A program made the position numbers and the translations under genes. A stretch of 64,000 nt of DNA from Callorhinus ursinus. Taxonomy: Eukaryota; Chordata; Mammalia; Carnivora; Otariidae. Numbering within the stretch: the stretch's first letter is position 1; every line of letters starts with the position of its first letter. The stretch is from NCBI RefSeq assembly GCF_003265705.1, contig NW_020313044.1:5109619-5173618 (forward strand), read 5' to 3'. The notes under the pieces were generated by a model. It saw nothing but the letters and a program-made list of their open reading frames with translations. It searched no databases and was not told the origin of the DNA. Below are positions 12,678 to 24,959 of the stretch, one piece after another.

Positions 12678-12843
12678 TTTTAAAGATTTTATTTATTTAA
12701 TTGTCAGAGAGAGAGAGTGCACACAAGCAGGGGAAGTGGCAGGCAGAGAGAGAGGGAGAGGCAGGCTCCCCGCTGGGGACTCAGTCCCAGGACACTGAGA
12801 TCATGACCTGAGCCAAAGGCAGCCACTTAACTGACTAAGCCCC
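12678..12843 (-). mobile_element. Carnivore tRNA-derived SINE
   Basis: On plus it starts TTTTTAAAGATTTTATTTATTT and runs through AGAG-rich sequence to GATCATGACCTGAGCCAAAGGC and a damaged head ending TAAGCCCC, the reverse complement of the SINE. AT-rich repeats TTTATTTATTTT at 12655-12666 and 12846-12857 are probably the target-site duplication. It interrupts an old L1 relic. Confidence 0.9.
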
Positions 12844-13222
12844 TATTTATTTATTTTCATGCAGAATATTGGGTCATTAATATTAGACCTTAATTTTTTT
12901 TAATATGCGCAGCTAAAGGTAAAAGTTTCCCTTTAATAATTGTTTTAGTTGCCTCCCCAAATTTTCATATGCTATATTTTGTATATTGTTCAGTTAAAAT
13001 TACTCTATAAATTCTCCTTACCCTACAAATTTTCTTTTGATGGATTATTTCGAAGTGTGTTGTTTAATTGAAAATATTTGCAGTTTTCCTAGTTATCTTA
13101 TGGTTTTTGACATCAAGTTAATTACACTGTGATCAGAGAGTTTATTCCATATGATTTCAATTCTATTCAATTGATTCAGGATTGGTCTGAAGAAAGTAGA
13201 ATCACATGATTCCATTTTGTAA

Positions 13223-13244
13223 AAAAATATATATATATATGTAT
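13223..13244. repeat. A-rich then (TA)n run
   Basis: A7 followed by about seven TA units inside an old L1 relic. Confidence 0.85.
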
Positions 13245-14414
13245 AGTTTTATAATCTGCTTATTTATAACCAGACTTGACTAAATACATTAGGACTGTTT
13301 TCCTCATTAATAAACGTAAATCTACATCTCCATTTGCAATGGCTACAGAGGATTATAGGATTCTGTTTTGTGGACATGCTGAACTCTGTGAACTAATCTT
13401 CTCTTGTTGGACACTTGGTTGTGTACTATTTGTCACTATTATAAACAAGACTGCTCTAGTCACCCTTGCACCCCATGCCTTGCACCCTCCCCTCCCCTGG
13501 GGAGGATTTATGGACGTGGAATTGCGGGGGAAAGCACGTGCATTTTGTTAAGGTTTTTACTCAAAATATTCTGAAAGTTTCTACCTATCATGGGTTTAAT
13601 TTCCATCTTTACTCCTTGGCTTACATGTGCTTCCTTTCTGATTATATATGTGCTCTCCAAGGTAGAGGAGAAATTAATTGGAAAGTTTTGGACCTGCTGA
13701 CTTTGGTTTCAAAGTCACCTCATAAAATGAGAGCCTTGCTCCCCTTGCCTCAAGGTGCTCTGAGGATCCATAGCATCCTTCTTGGGATTTCACTGCAGGC
13801 ATTTCTGGACACGTGACCCAAGCCAAGGGTTGCTTTTCCAGGGTGAGCTTGGGAACTTGCCAGACTCTGCTGGGCCTGCACTAAGGGGGAGCAGAATGGC
13901 CCGAGGCAGAGTTGTCTTTTGACTGACACTTGGCTGCTTTAGTTTTTTGCTGCACCACCCTTACCTCTCAGCTCTGACAAACCAGTCCTGATCTCTGTTC
14001 AAAGCTCACCTCCTCTCTAAATCTCCAGGCATCAATGATTCTGTATAATGCAGCAATTCCCAGACCTCTGGTAAAACTACCTGTCAGTGTTTTATGTCTG
14101 TCTCTTTAATACGCTGTAAATTTGTAAATTTATAGTAAATTCTTGCAAGGGGGACCTCATCTCCCACTTATTAAATATGGGGCTTTTGTACCTGCGGCAG
14201 AGCACAGTGTATTGAAGGCCGTCAGTGATACTTACTGAAATAAGAACCTGGTTCATCTCCCAGGTGAGGTGGGTGAGGTTTGGCCCAGACAAATAAAAAT
14301 GGCAGACAACTGAGAATTCTTGCTCATATCACATTCCAAATGGTGTCTGTCCTTGTCTTTAAAATAAGAGACAGCCAAGATACAAGTTAAGAACTCACTG
14401 TGATTCAGACTGAT

Positions 14415-14590
14415 AGATATTATCTCTGACTCACCCCTTTATAGATAGATGTGTGACTGCAGGCAAGTCGCTCATGCTCTCTGAATCGGTTTCCTCACGT
14501 GAACGGTACCTGCTCACAGCGTTGTTGTAAAGATCATATTTGGTAAGAGCGTGGAAAGCAAATAGAGCGTGGTACCTTGCAAGCTCACCA
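14415..14590 (+). mobile_element. MIR relic
   Basis: TGTGTGACTGCAGGCAAGTC, CGGTTTCCTCACGTGAACGG, TACCTGCTCACAGCGTTGTT. Confidence 0.83.
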
Positions 14591-15904
14591 CAAATGGGAT
14601 CATGACTGTCTTTCATAACTGGGGAATTCGCAAAAGCCCCAGCCTCCCTCCTGGGTTTGGGCTATGTTGCCCCCTGCTCCCCTCATCCTTTCCTGCCATG
14701 GGGGGGGGGGCGGGATGCAGGGTAAAGGCTGCTTGGCTTTCTCTAAGGCACTCAGACTCTGCCCTTGCATAGAGGAGAGAAGTGGTTGCTTTGCTTAGAG
14801 GACTTTGCTTTCCTTTCACAACTCCTGAGATCCAGGTAACAAAGCCTCTGCTGAGTTTTTAACCAAAACAGGGTAAGACTCACCAGGGGTCCACAGGTTG
14901 GTTGCTCATTGTTCCATAAAGCTGTATGTTTTGCACTAATTCTTTTGATTTTCTTAGGCCTTTTCCATTTACTTTGAACAAGCTTTTCAGTACCTGACTC
15001 TCGGGACCCCAGGAGCACATCTGTGTTCCTTACCTGAGCTGTACCTTACGTCAGTGGGCACAGGGCATAACTCTGCCTTTGCCTCCTGAGCTTTGTTCCT
15101 TGGAGAGGGCCCTCCCTGCAGGGGTGGAGGGGTGATCCTGTGAGGACCCCTCCCCCAGGGGTTTTCATTCACTGGACCTGAGCTGGGGCTGGCCCCTGCA
15201 AGCTCAACACATCTCCCCACGGGATTCTGATGCATGCCAGAGTGACAACCCCTGGCCTGGGAAATCCTTTCTTTCTACATCAAGAGAGAGATAAGGAATC
15301 CAGCCTAGAAAGGGAGAGGCCCGCTTGATTATTTTTCTCCTTTTTTCTCCAAAGTTACTGAAATATCTCCAAATCGACTCTCCTTGTTTTCTTTAAAAGC
15401 AGTGGCCCAAGGGACACTGCCCATTTTGATATGTTTATTTTTTTCTCTTTCTTTCCATTACTCATATTTCCTTTACTGAATTATTGTTTGTCCTTGCTGG
15501 GGGGAAGAAAATAAGACAGAAGGTAAGACAAAACGAGTGAAGGCTCCAGGTCCTTCTGGCCTTGTTCTGCTGTGTGAGGCTGGGACAGGAGGACTGTTTG
15601 TCTGTCTCCGCAGCAGAGGGCACAGGCCACAGGCAGTGCATCTTGACTTGATTTGGATTGTCACAGAGCTCCAGCTACTGACCATGGTGGCACATGGTGG
15701 CAAGGCCCATATGTCTCCAATCCGAACCAGAAACCAGTTCTGAAGAATGAACTGAGGCCTAGTCACAATATACACACCCATGATAAGATGAAATCGGGCT
15801 TCCGGGGGGGGGGGTCATTTAGCTTAGCAATGTAATGAGGTTCTGTTATGTTTCCATTTCTCTCTGCCTCCTATTTTAATTGGTCCAGTTTTCCCTGAGA
15901 GTTC
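14591..15904. other. No gene recognised
   Basis: Unassigned sequence with two poly-G runs (14700 and 15804 areas). Frames do not exceed 102 codons. Confidence 0.55.
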
Positions 15905-16625
15905 TGAGATTGGAGTCTTCCTTTATTCACTTGATGAGCTTCCACTGTGCCAGACATGAGGAATATAGTGGGGAATAAGGCAGACACAGTGAGGACCTCC
16001 TGAAGTTTGCATTCGATGGGGAAGGCCCACCATAAAAGGGATTCCCAGTGAACTGAGTGTTGCAGTGAAGTCCGGGGTACCATGTAAGTTAGATAATAGG
16101 TGACCTACAGAGCCTGAGAAATGGGAAGCCTTCCTAGAAGAAGTGGAATTTATATTCCTAGTGAGTAGGGAAAAAAAGGTAGCAGGAAGAGCCTGTGCAA
16201 AGGTCCTGAGTGCAGGAAGAGCATGTTTCACTTGGGGAGAAAATAGCCTGCTGTGGATGAGGAGAGATGGTTGTGGCTGGAGATGGCAGGGTCAGGCCAT
16301 GCAGAGCCCTGGAGACTTCTCTCTGAAGGACTGTGGACAACCACTGAGCAGTGCGGGCTGGGGTGTGACATGATCAGATTAGCTTTTTAAAAACATCGCT
16401 CTGGGGGCTTAGTGGAGAAGTCGGGGAGGTGAGGCAGAAGCAGGGAACAGGTGCAGTAGCCCAAGTGAGAGGCCGCGGCACCTCAGATAGGGTGAGCGAT
16501 GTGGGCCTAGGCCAGATGTGGTGTCTGTTCTTCACAGCTTCCCAGCCAGGATATCCTGGATCACAGGTGCAGTGGCCTTCTCTGGGAGAGACGGCAGCAG
16601 TCAGCCAGAGCTGAGAGGTACTGAG
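15905..16625 (-). mobile_element. Long L2 relic, about 720 bp
   Basis: TTCACTTGATGAGCTTCCAC, AGCCTGTGCAAAGGTCCTGA, GGTGTGACATGATCAGATTA and GGTGCAGTAGCCCAAGTGAG are successive blocks of L2 in reverse. Confidence 0.85.
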
Positions 16626-17104
16626 AGGTGAGAGAAACTTGGGTTTGCCAGCTACACCAGAAAATACAATTTCCGCATTTGAGGGTGCTGCTTTGAGAAT
16701 GTGGGTCTCATTGATCTTCACTCACAGATTGAGAAGTGAGGCACCAGGCATCTTAACAGATGACAGATAATGCTGGGGAGCCAGAGTGCCCTCGATACCT
16801 GACCTGCCAGTCGGAGCATTAAGGACTATTGTCCCTGCTCCTGTCCATCCTGCTGTGACTCACCGAATGACTAGACAGATCGTCTGTCCCTCAGTTGCAT
16901 GTGTATGACCTCAAGAACTGAATTTCCGAGTCATGCCACTATACTTCATAAAATATACAAGATAGTGTCACCTCTGAGAGTTTTCAGGGCAGGTCAGACA
17001 GCCTGCGGGGAGGGAGCAGAACAGCCAGCTCTCAGGACGCCTCCTAGTCTTATGATGCCTTGGGGCCTGGTGACACTAGAGGAGACAGCTGAGGTCATCT
17101 TAGG

Positions 17105-17235
17105 GCGCTTCATTCATTCACTCGGCAAATGGTTATTAAGACCCTGCTGTGTTCCTGGCCCCATTCTCATATGGCGAATAAAGCTGGCAGTGTCCTTACC
17201 CCATGGAGCTTACATTCCAGGCATTTCCCAAGGCA
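17105..17235 (-). mobile_element. L2 3'-end relic
   Basis: CTTCATTCATTCACTCGGCA, then CCCATGGAGCTTACATTCCA. It faces the plus-strand L2 that starts at about 17325. Confidence 0.8.
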
Positions 17236-17324
17236 CAATCAGTGACCCACACTGCCTCCACGCTCTCTTGGTCTTGGTGTTGAATAAAAAGGCCCATGTT
17301 CCCTGGCATCGGACCCTTCAGTCA

Positions 17325-17735
17325 CCTCTAACAAGAGTGAGCTTCCATTTTACACATGTGCCAAGCTTGCTTTCACCTCTGGGCCTTTGAACTTGCTTTT
17401 CCCTTGGCCTGGAACTCTCTTTTGCCAACGTTGCCTCCCACCCCCAGCACATTCCTACTTCTTCTTCAGACTTCACCTCAAATGTTACTCAAATAAGCCT
17501 TCTTTTACTACCAGCCCGAGGAGCAGGCCCAGCCCTCCGGCGGGGGTGAGGGTGGGGTGCCCCTACCCCGCTGTTCTTCACTGGTGCTGTTTTGTGGACT
17601 CTTTCTCCCTCTCAACTTTGCTCCATTAGGGCAGAGCCCTTGTCTGTGATGCTCAGCTTTGTATCTGCAGTGCCTTGCACGTCGTGGTACGTAATAGGGG
17701 CTTAGTAAATAGTTGCTGAAAGGAATGAGGGCAGG
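17325..17735 (+). mobile_element. L2 relic
   Basis: CTGGGCCTTTGAACTTGCTT, CTTCAGACTTCACCTCAAAT, then the terminus GTAAATAGTTGCTGAAAGGA with ATGAGG. Confidence 0.85.
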
Positions 17736-17864
17736 AGCGGGGTGATGAGCTGTACTGTGCCGCGCAGCATGTGGGTTGTGCACTGTGCAGAAAACCTCTC
17801 ATGAACCAAAGCCCAAGAAACTGTGCTAATTGCCAGTTGCCATACTGAGCCCCAGAATGAATAT

Positions 17865-17980
17865 ATTTTTAAAGATTTTATTTTTAGGTAATCTCTGCAC
17901 CCAACGTGGGGCTCAAACTCACAACCCTGAGATCAAGAGTCACATGCTCCACTGACTGAGTCAGCCAGGCAGTCCCAAGT
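17865..17980 (-). mobile_element. Carnivore tRNA-derived SINE, short form
   Basis: The reverse complement gives the tRNA-like head, then a short body ending in TAAAAATAAAATCTTTAAAA. It lacks the CT-rich middle, like the copy at 10243. ATGAATAT occurs at 17857-17864 and 17981-17988 and is the likely target-site duplication. Confidence 0.9.
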
Positions 17981-18104
17981 ATGAATATTTTTGATTGATT
18001 ACATCAGTATGACATTAATCCTACATATTTTCTAAAACCATTGATCTCTCCCCACAAAAATAACAGATCAGAGAGATGAAAAAAACCAAGGAAGGGATGA
18101 GTTG

Positions 18105-18450
18105 ATCTATTACTATTCATTAATTCATTCAACAAATACTTATTAAATACTATGATTTATCAGGCACTGAGGACACAGAGGCAACAGAAAAGCCAGTTCC
18201 CTCTTTCTTGTCTCTTTTTACTCCTGTAGGGGGAGACACTGCATTTTTAAAAAAGTGAACAGCTAAGATAATCTGAAACAGTGCCAATTCTTCTCTCCAT
18301 CCATTGAAATCAGATACCAGTGGCCGGAGAGAGAGAGTGCATCAGCAGGGGGAGAGTGGTCGGGGTGTCTCTGAGGAGGTCACACTGAGCTGCGACCTTT
18401 GAGGATGAGCAGGAATTCAGTGGGTGGGGTCAGGGACGGGTGCAGAGCCC
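18105..18450 (-). mobile_element. L2 relic
   Basis: AATTCATTCAACAAATACTT, ATCAGGCACTGAGGACACAG, and GAGCTGCGACCTTTGAGGAT further right. Confidence 0.75.
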
Positions 18451-18744
18451 GATGTGTCCCAGTGGGTTTCACTGGCTGGAGGAGACTGGGTGATCCTCCA
18501 AAGCAAGGAGCTGGCACATTTCGGGGAAGAAAAGTCAGGATGCTAAGCTTTCTTCCAGTTGTTAGCCCAGAATAGGCACAGGACTCAAAATAATTCACCA
18601 ACTGGGGGGCCACAAGAGTTAATAGAATCTTTTCGAAGGACAGATGCTTCTCTGAGGGCCAGTACTGCCTCCATTGTGAACCTGTCCTGATCCTCACCAA
18701 GTTCAAATTCATTGTCTCCTCCTGCAGCGTGTTGGCTGGCGCTG

Positions 18745-18945
18745 TTTGTGGCAGTCACTACATTCTACCCATCAATTATAGTTATTTGCATCCTCTGGTT
18801 GGCCTCCCTAGTGACTTTTCCACTCCTTGAGGACAGGGATTGGATCTTATGCTCTCCCTTCTCCCATGGACACACTCTTGTCTCACACTTAGTAGATGCT
18901 CAGTGGATATTTGCTGACATTTATTAAATTGAATAACTAAGATTT
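18745..18945 (+). mobile_element. L2 3'-end relic
   Basis: CTTGAGGACAGGGATTGGAT, then TTAGTAGATGCTCAGTGGAT and a TTTATTAAATTGAAT end. Confidence 0.75.
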
Positions 18946-18985
18946 CTGGCTAATATTTTTAAAAACATACCTATTTTAGAGTCTT

Positions 18986-19164
18986 GGGGCACCTGGGTGG
19001 CTCAGTCAATTGAGCGTCTGTCTTTGGCTCAGGTCCCAGGGTCCTGGGATGGAGCCCCGCATCGGGCTCCCCTGCTTCTCCCTCTGCCTGCCACTCCCTC
19101 TGCTTGTGCTCTCTTGCTGTCTCTCTCTCTGTCAACTGAATAAATAAAATCTTAAAAAAAAAAA
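18986..19164 (+). mobile_element. Carnivore tRNA-derived SINE
   Basis: Full-length: head GGGGCACCTGGGTGGCTCAG, box B-like GGGATGGAGCCC, CT-rich middle, CAACTGAATAAATAAAATCTT and an A11 tail. The flanking duplication is not clear. Confidence 0.95.
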
Positions 19165-19402
19165 GTCATGATTTGGGCAACAGGAATGGTAATTTGGAGC
19201 ATAGAATTCTTGAGGGAGACCCACACCCAGATGGTTCTAGTCGAGAATGTCAGATGCCTGAGGCTTTCCAGTGAGGATGGCAGGATAAGAAAAGCAAGTT
19301 GTGGGGGGCAAAGGAAGAAGCAGGGCCATGAAGACTAAATGCCTAATTTGGCTGTTTTGGTCTTAGTGGTGGTAAAGAGCCATTGAAAATCATCTTGTTT
19401 GT

Positions 19403-19598
19403 GGGGCGCCTGGGTGGCTCAATTGTTAAGCATCTTGCCTTCAGCCCAGGTCAGGTCCCAGGGTCCTGGGATCAAGCCCCGCATCGGGCTCCCTGCTCAG
19501 TGGGAAGCCTGCTTCTCCCTCTCCCTCTGCTTGTGTTCCCACTCTCACTGTCTCTCTCTGTCAAATAGATAAAATCTTAAAAAAAAAAAAAAAGAAAA
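19403..19598 (+). mobile_element. Carnivore tRNA-derived SINE, well-preserved insertion
   Basis: Head GGGGCGCCTGGGTGGCTCAA, the GCATCGGGCTCCCTGCTCAG middle, and the tail TAGATAAAATCTT followed by poly-A. Perfect 13-bp repeats GAAAATCATCTTG at 19385-19397 and 19599-19611 mark a fairly recent insertion, 0.2 kb downstream of another plus-strand copy. Confidence 0.97.
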
Positions 19599-19619
19599 GA
19601 AAATCATCTTGCACGGTGC

Positions 19620-21529
19620 CACAGATGTCCATGTTTGCTCTGAGATTTCTGCTGCCTGGTTGGTTAGTTGGTTAATTTAGGGGTTGGTTGGGGTTTCTTG
19701 TTTCCTTGGTCATTTCTTTTCTTCCAGTGGGTTCATTTTCCGTATATACAGAACGATTTGTCCTGATTAATCTAGATATATGCAGCTCGAATTTATCTTT
19801 AATTATTATTTAATTAGTATGTTTAAAGTTGAGTTAGTGTTCAAACTGGAATTTATATCACACGGAAATTTGGTATCACTACTGGAAATATATAACCAGC
19901 ACCAGTTGCCACAGAAGGTAATTGTAAAAGTAAGAATGATCAAAACATAGCATGTTAGGAAATTAAAAAAAATAAGAAGTGTATAACTATAAAGTCTAAT
20001 TAATTTGTGCTGTCTTATGAAGTGCTTCCTAGATGTTATCTCATGATTTCATGGGGTGGCACTTGGGCATCCCATTATTCTCGTTTTCATCGATGAAAAA
20101 ACTTCATTCTTGAGCAATGAAGAAATTAAGTCACTCCCAGAGTTAGGAGGTCCTTTGATCTGAATTATCATGTAGTTTTTTTGTTTGCAAATGTCCTATG
20201 TGAAGAGGACCCCAGGAATTTCATGGAGCTAAAAAGTAGAATAGATGGTGGGGCCAGAGATGGTTAACTATTAGAACATAAATTTAGGTATGAACTGTTT
20301 GCTTTTGTAGGTAAAGATAAAATCTAACGAAGCATGGAAACACAAAGCGGAAAAAGCAAGGGGGGAAGGGAGCCCTGCACTGGGGGTGTGAAGGAAAGTG
20401 TCCACTGCAAGCAGAGGAGCCGGCTAACCCGTGGCTCCCCGGAGCCCCACATGGCTCGCCCGGCAGTGATCCGGCCTCAGTTTAGGCTGAGGAATGGCCC
20501 AGTGAGAACAGGGCTACATGGAGACCGGGAAGGAAAGAGAGGGCCCAAGTGCTTTGCTCCTCTCTCGGCTGTAGCTCATTAACTAAACTCAAGTTCATTT
20601 TCCTTGTTCCCTTGGACAAGGTTAAAATCCTGACGGAGGCCTGAGGGGATCGTCCTGTGGGGCCTTTTCGGGGTCAGAAAACTCACATGCAACCTCCTTT
20701 GTTTACATCAGCAAATCCAGCTGCATCGTGCAGGCACTTGACCGGCCGCTGACTCTCAACTCAAAACAGATGTCTGGGCTGCACAGAGGAAGCACGCAGG
20801 GCTCCTGAACTGGTAGGACTTTGTCTCGATGAGTTGGGGGGGAAAGGATAAGAGATGGATGGCACTGGGTGTGCCAAGAGCTGACAACAGCAGCGGTCTA
20901 CCAGACCTGGCTGTGGGCTGGCTTGAGCCATGTGGGCTCCCAGGTGAGATACTCAGAAAGGACTGGAGAGGCCTAGCCGCGTTCCTGCCCGAGAAAGCTA
21001 AGTTCCTGTGTGTGCTGGACTGGGGGGCTTTGAACCGCCTCTGGCAGGGCTGTCGAAGGAGATGAGGTCCCCTAGGCTTGAGAAGGGGAAGTGGGATCAG
21101 ACAGAACCAGGAATCCACTTGGAGCGCAGTCCTAGAAACCACTCTTCTGGTTTCTGTCTACATAACGTTTTTGAATGTTATCCATATGGTAGATGATGAA
21201 ATAAATCTCTCCTGATACATAAATGGTTATCTAATAAATGATGAGGTTACTCAGTATAGTAGACATTTTTCAGGTAATGCTTACTGGTTAGAAATGTCAG
21301 TGAATGATGAACAACCAAGTCCTCCTTAAAGAACCAGGCCTTTTCACAGACACTGTATGCAGTGCCTCCCAGGGAGCCCCATGTCATCTACACACTTATT
21401 TGAACAAACAGGCTTGCATTGCATACCATGCTCTACTCTGTGAACTGATAGTCACTTAGTAGATTTGCAAAATGGAATACTCTGATACACTTTTTCCTTG
21501 AGGAAAAGGATGAAATCAAGGCAATAACA
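19620..21529. other. No gene recognised; AT-rich then GC-richer unique DNA
   Basis: 19690-20010 is rich in TAATTA-type words. 20330-21140 is GC-richer and carries overlapping frames of 82-128 codons on both strands with no family resemblance. TGTTTAC, a forkhead-type word, is at about 20700. Confidence 0.5.
20010..20160 (-). mobile_element. Possible MIR relic
   Basis: CCCATTATTCTCGTTTTCAT, CGATGAAAAAACTTCATTCT and TTAAGTCACTCCCAGAGTTA loosely follow the reverse MIR core. Confidence 0.45.
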
Positions 21530-21604
21530 ATTATTTCAGATATGAAGAACTGATTTTACAAGACAGTATGACATATATATGCATTGGAAAGTGAGAGTAC
21601 AAAT

Positions 21605-21622
21605 TACACACACACACACACA
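21605..21622. repeat. (CA)n, short
   Basis: About nine CA units in a LINE relic. Confidence 0.9.
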
Positions 21623-21782
21623 AATGTGACAACAGCCATCATTGAATGGGGAGGTTACAGATGACTTTTGTTTTCTTCTTTCTATTTTTCTATATTTCCC
21701 TAATTTTTTCACAAATATCCTGTATTATTTGTATAATTAGAGAAATTTCTACTTTTAAAAATCCATTAAAAATGCTGTATAT

Positions 21783-21984
21783 GGGCGCCTGGGTGGCTCA
21801 GTTGGTTAAGCGACTGCCTTCGGCTCAGGTCATGATCCTGGAGTCCCGGGATCGAGTCCCGCATCGGGCTCCCTGCTCAGCGGGGGGTCTGCTTCTCCCT
21901 CTGACCCTCTTCCCTCTCGTGCTCTCTCTCTCTCTCTCATTCTCTCTCTCTCAAATAAATAAATAAAATCTTAAAAAAAAATAT
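21783..21984 (+). mobile_element. Carnivore tRNA-derived SINE, well-preserved insertion
   Basis: Near-consensus head and middle, an expanded (CT)n block, and AAATAAATAAATAAAATCTT. Repeats ATTAAAAATGCTGTATAT (21765-21782) and the same with two extra A (21985-22004) bracket it. It splits an old LINE relic. Confidence 0.97.
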
Positions 21985-22269
21985 ATTAAAAAAATGCTGT
22001 ATATACCTCTTGCTGTAGTCTAGGGGTCAATACCTTGACTTACTGCTACAAGTTCCTCACTCAAGCCTCCCTCTAGAAAACAGGCCTTTTCCCCTTCAGA
22101 TAAAAATTTGGGAAAATTTCTTGCTTGGGAGCAGTGTCTATCCTTAAGATTCAACATGGTACCGATGCGAGAAGTAAGAGGTAAGGGACTAGGCTTCCAA
22201 TCCCTTACGATACACTTAGCACAGAAAAAAAAATGATTTCTCATTTTTCTTTCTCTGACCTTTCCATTC

Positions 22270-22500
22270 TTGTGGCTCCTGTCAGCAGACTCTAGTTACA
22301 GTAAAGCCGATCTGCATTTGCATCCCTCTCTACCATCTGCTGACCATGGGACCATGGCCAAGTCATCTATAATCTTTGTGCCTCCATCTGTTTGTCTGTA
22401 AACTAATAGGCTTATTATGAGGAGTAAATGAAATAATGCATGTAAGCTCATGTTAGCACAAGCAGTCAACATTGGCTATTATCATTATTATCTCCTTGGT
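22270..22500 (+). mobile_element. MIR relic
   Basis: GGCCAAGTCATCTATAATCT, TATTATGAGGAGTAAATGAA, ATTGGCTATTATCATTATTA. Confidence 0.82.
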
Positions 22501-23149
22501 TTATCCCTGTCATCGTTTCCAACTATGATATGGAGAACGTTTTTCTGATTTAGCTGGTTTTTATAAGTTCAAGGCATCCTTTGAGAACTGGGGCCTTCCC
22601 GAATGGCCCCAGGAGCCCTAAAAACAAAAGGGAAAGGCTTAGAATGCAGTTCCTCCTTACCTGCTGCCACAGGGCTGTTCCCCACAGAAGCTTCAAAGTC
22701 TGGTTGAGCAGCAAACTTCACTCCCTACAGAAACCCCTGGGAGCTTGGCTGCCTGGCCCCATTGCCTGCTTCCCTCAATAAGCCAGCAGTCTCTTTAAGC
22801 TGTTCCTTTTGGTTTCTGTGACTCAGACTATCTTAGGTCATTCTGAGACAGGCTTCTCCTCCCTACCTTCCTTACTTCTACCTGCTGTCCTGGACATTTG
22901 TCATCCTTTTGACTGCCCAGTATCTGAAGCCACATCCCCTGTTTGAGGGATTACCCACCCCCCAGGGTCTTGGTCTGGCTACACCCTTCCTGTGATATTG
23001 GACCACCACACCTTCCCAGTGATTCTTGGGGCAACCCCAGGTTCTCTAAATTCTCTTTCTGTTTATTAGCAGTCAAAGTCAATTTTGGTTGCTTACAATT
23101 AAGAAACCTAGTCAGCTCCTACCCTGGCATAAATCCTTCAGCTGTGAGT

Positions 23150-23345
23150 GCTTCAAATTCTCTGAGCTTCTCACGTCCTGTCATTTCTTATGACATCTTG
23201 TTATAACTGCTCATCTTCCCCAGACTGTTAGCTGCCAGAGGACAAGGACTAAAGCCATCTAGATCACTGCAGTATCTCTGTCATGGAACAGAGTGCCTGG
23301 TACATAGTAGGCCCTCAGCCTATGCCACATGAATGAACAAGCAAG
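23150..23345 (+). mobile_element. L2 3'-end relic
   Basis: TTAGCTGCCAGAGGACAAGG, GTGCCTGGTACATAGTAGGC and a TGAATGAACAAG end. More diverged L2 may extend left to about 22.85 kb. Confidence 0.8.
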
Positions 23346-23904
23346 CAAACCTTACTACACAGGCAGGGACCAGAACACCCACAGTAGTTTCACTTGGAGA
23401 ATCAGTTAACTTGCCAGCTTTCTGATAACCTGGCACCATTCCCAGTCTGATTCTAGGGGAAGCCAGATTTCCCTTAGGCTTTGGCAAGGAAGAGAATATT
23501 CCACCAGCATCTTGAGTGGGAGGGTGAGATGTTGGCCGTGTCTTGAAGTGGGTGAGTAATCCCCCAGGCAGCACTTAGCTTTAAACTCTGGCTTATAACG
23601 GGGTCATCTCCTGAAGCTCCCAGCTTAAAATGGAAAGTGGCATTACTCATGGTGAAGAGCAGACAATAAAAAAACATTTAGGTGGGGCCCGACACAATGG
23701 AGTGAGTATTCCCTGATGATGGATGAGAGCATCTCCGCCCTGAGCACCCTCAGCCCCGGCAGACAGCTCAGTCATAGCAGGGCTTTTTAACAACACCTCT
23801 AACTTAGCTCATCACTCAGTACCTTGCTCTTTGGAGTATTGGGAGACACTGTGTTTCTCAGCCTACAGCAGTCTTGGTGGGAGGAAATGGCCCTCCATCC
23901 ATAT

Positions 23905-24165
23905 CAGCAGGTAGTATAAAGCAGTCATTACGAACATAGGCTTTGGTGTCCAACAGACCTGGGTCTGAATCCCAGCTCGCCTATTCTAGCTCTGCGACCC
24001 TGAGTAAGTTACTTAACTTCTCTGATCCTCAAGTTCCTCATTTGTAAAATGGGTTAAATAGTATCTACTACAGGTTGTGGGAAAAGTAAATCAGACAATC
24101 TGTATAAAGCTTTCATCACAATGCCTGGCACATAATCACCACTCAGTAGATGATCGCTGTGGGAA
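23905..24165 (+). mobile_element. MIR relic, near full-length
   Basis: AGACCTGGGTCTGAATCCCA, AGTAAGTTACTTAACTTCTC, CTCATTTGTAAAATGGGTTA and CAATGCCTGGCACATAATCA. The best-preserved MIR in the window. Confidence 0.92.
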
Positions 24166-24959
24166 CTGACAATGTTCTTTGACCATTTTCCTCCCTCAGC
24201 CTCCATTCCTTCTCCATCCTTTCTCGTTTTATTTCTCTGTTAATCTCACTCAGCCCCCATGCCCCTCTTGCAGGAGTGATCCCTTACCTATGGCACCCTA
24301 TGAGCTCTGGCCATACCCCAGCCTCCCTTCATGGCCATTACTCTCCATTTCTGTCTTGTTTTTCTCTTACTTTCTCAGTGTCTGCCAGCTTGTGTACCAA
24401 GAGCCCACTGTTCAATATCTGACCTGTCATTCTCTCTTCCCCAGTACACAATCCATGCCTTGCACGCCATAAGGCAAAATGTGCTATAATAAATCAATCT
24501 GATTATAATGAAGCCTCATGGACAAATTGGACATGAGGCTATAGACTGAACTGGGCTCAACACCAGTTTTTCCAGTGCCCCTGTATAATAGACGTGCCCC
24601 CACAGAAAGCAGAGCGATCACAGTCCAGTCTTAGCAACTTGGGCCTTGGGCAGCAGTGGTGATAATTACAAAGGGAGTTTTTCTCTTGGGAAAGAACATA
24701 CCACCAGCTTTTCCAACAATAGGCATCTTTAGTGAGTTCACACATGAGATTCAGACTTCTTAAAAAGGATATACTCTTGACCTAAAGCATGCATTACTAT
24801 TTAGAGATAAGCAATGACATACATGTGTCAAGACTTTCAGCATCGTACTAGGTGGTTCTATACCAATGACCCAGAGACTCAGCAGTCATCAGTTCCTCCA
24901 GGGTTAAGAAAACCTGTCACCTTTGATCACTGATGACTAGATTAACCTCAGGTGATCAT

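Larger units (their letters stand above)
12555..13470 (-). mobile_element. Old L1 relic split by a SINE
   Basis: After the SINE, the plus strand reads like the reverse complement of L1 ORF2 and 3' regions: GAAGTGTGTTGTTTAATTGA, CACTGTGATCAGAGAG, then an ATTATAAACAAGACTGCT-type segment near 13440. All frames are broken. It may be two or more separate fragments, and the left edge is uncertain. Confidence 0.6.
21530..22015 (+). mobile_element. Old LINE 3' relic split by a SINE
   Basis: Around the SINE at 21783, sequence such as CTTTCTATTTTTCTATATTT followed by GTATTATTTGTATAATTAG resembles an old LINE 3' end also seen near 36.1 kb and 51.3 kb. It contains a (CA) run at 21605-21622. The family is not certain. 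Confidence 0.4.

Noticed and set aside
14672..14686. GCCCCCTGCTCCC as a reverse CTCF site
   Set aside because: The two conserved G positions at the end of the core are missing.
19403..19598. tRNA-like box A/box B sequences in SINEs as tRNA genes
   Set aside because: They belong to tRNA-derived SINEs with A tails and target-site repeats, not to functional tRNA genes.
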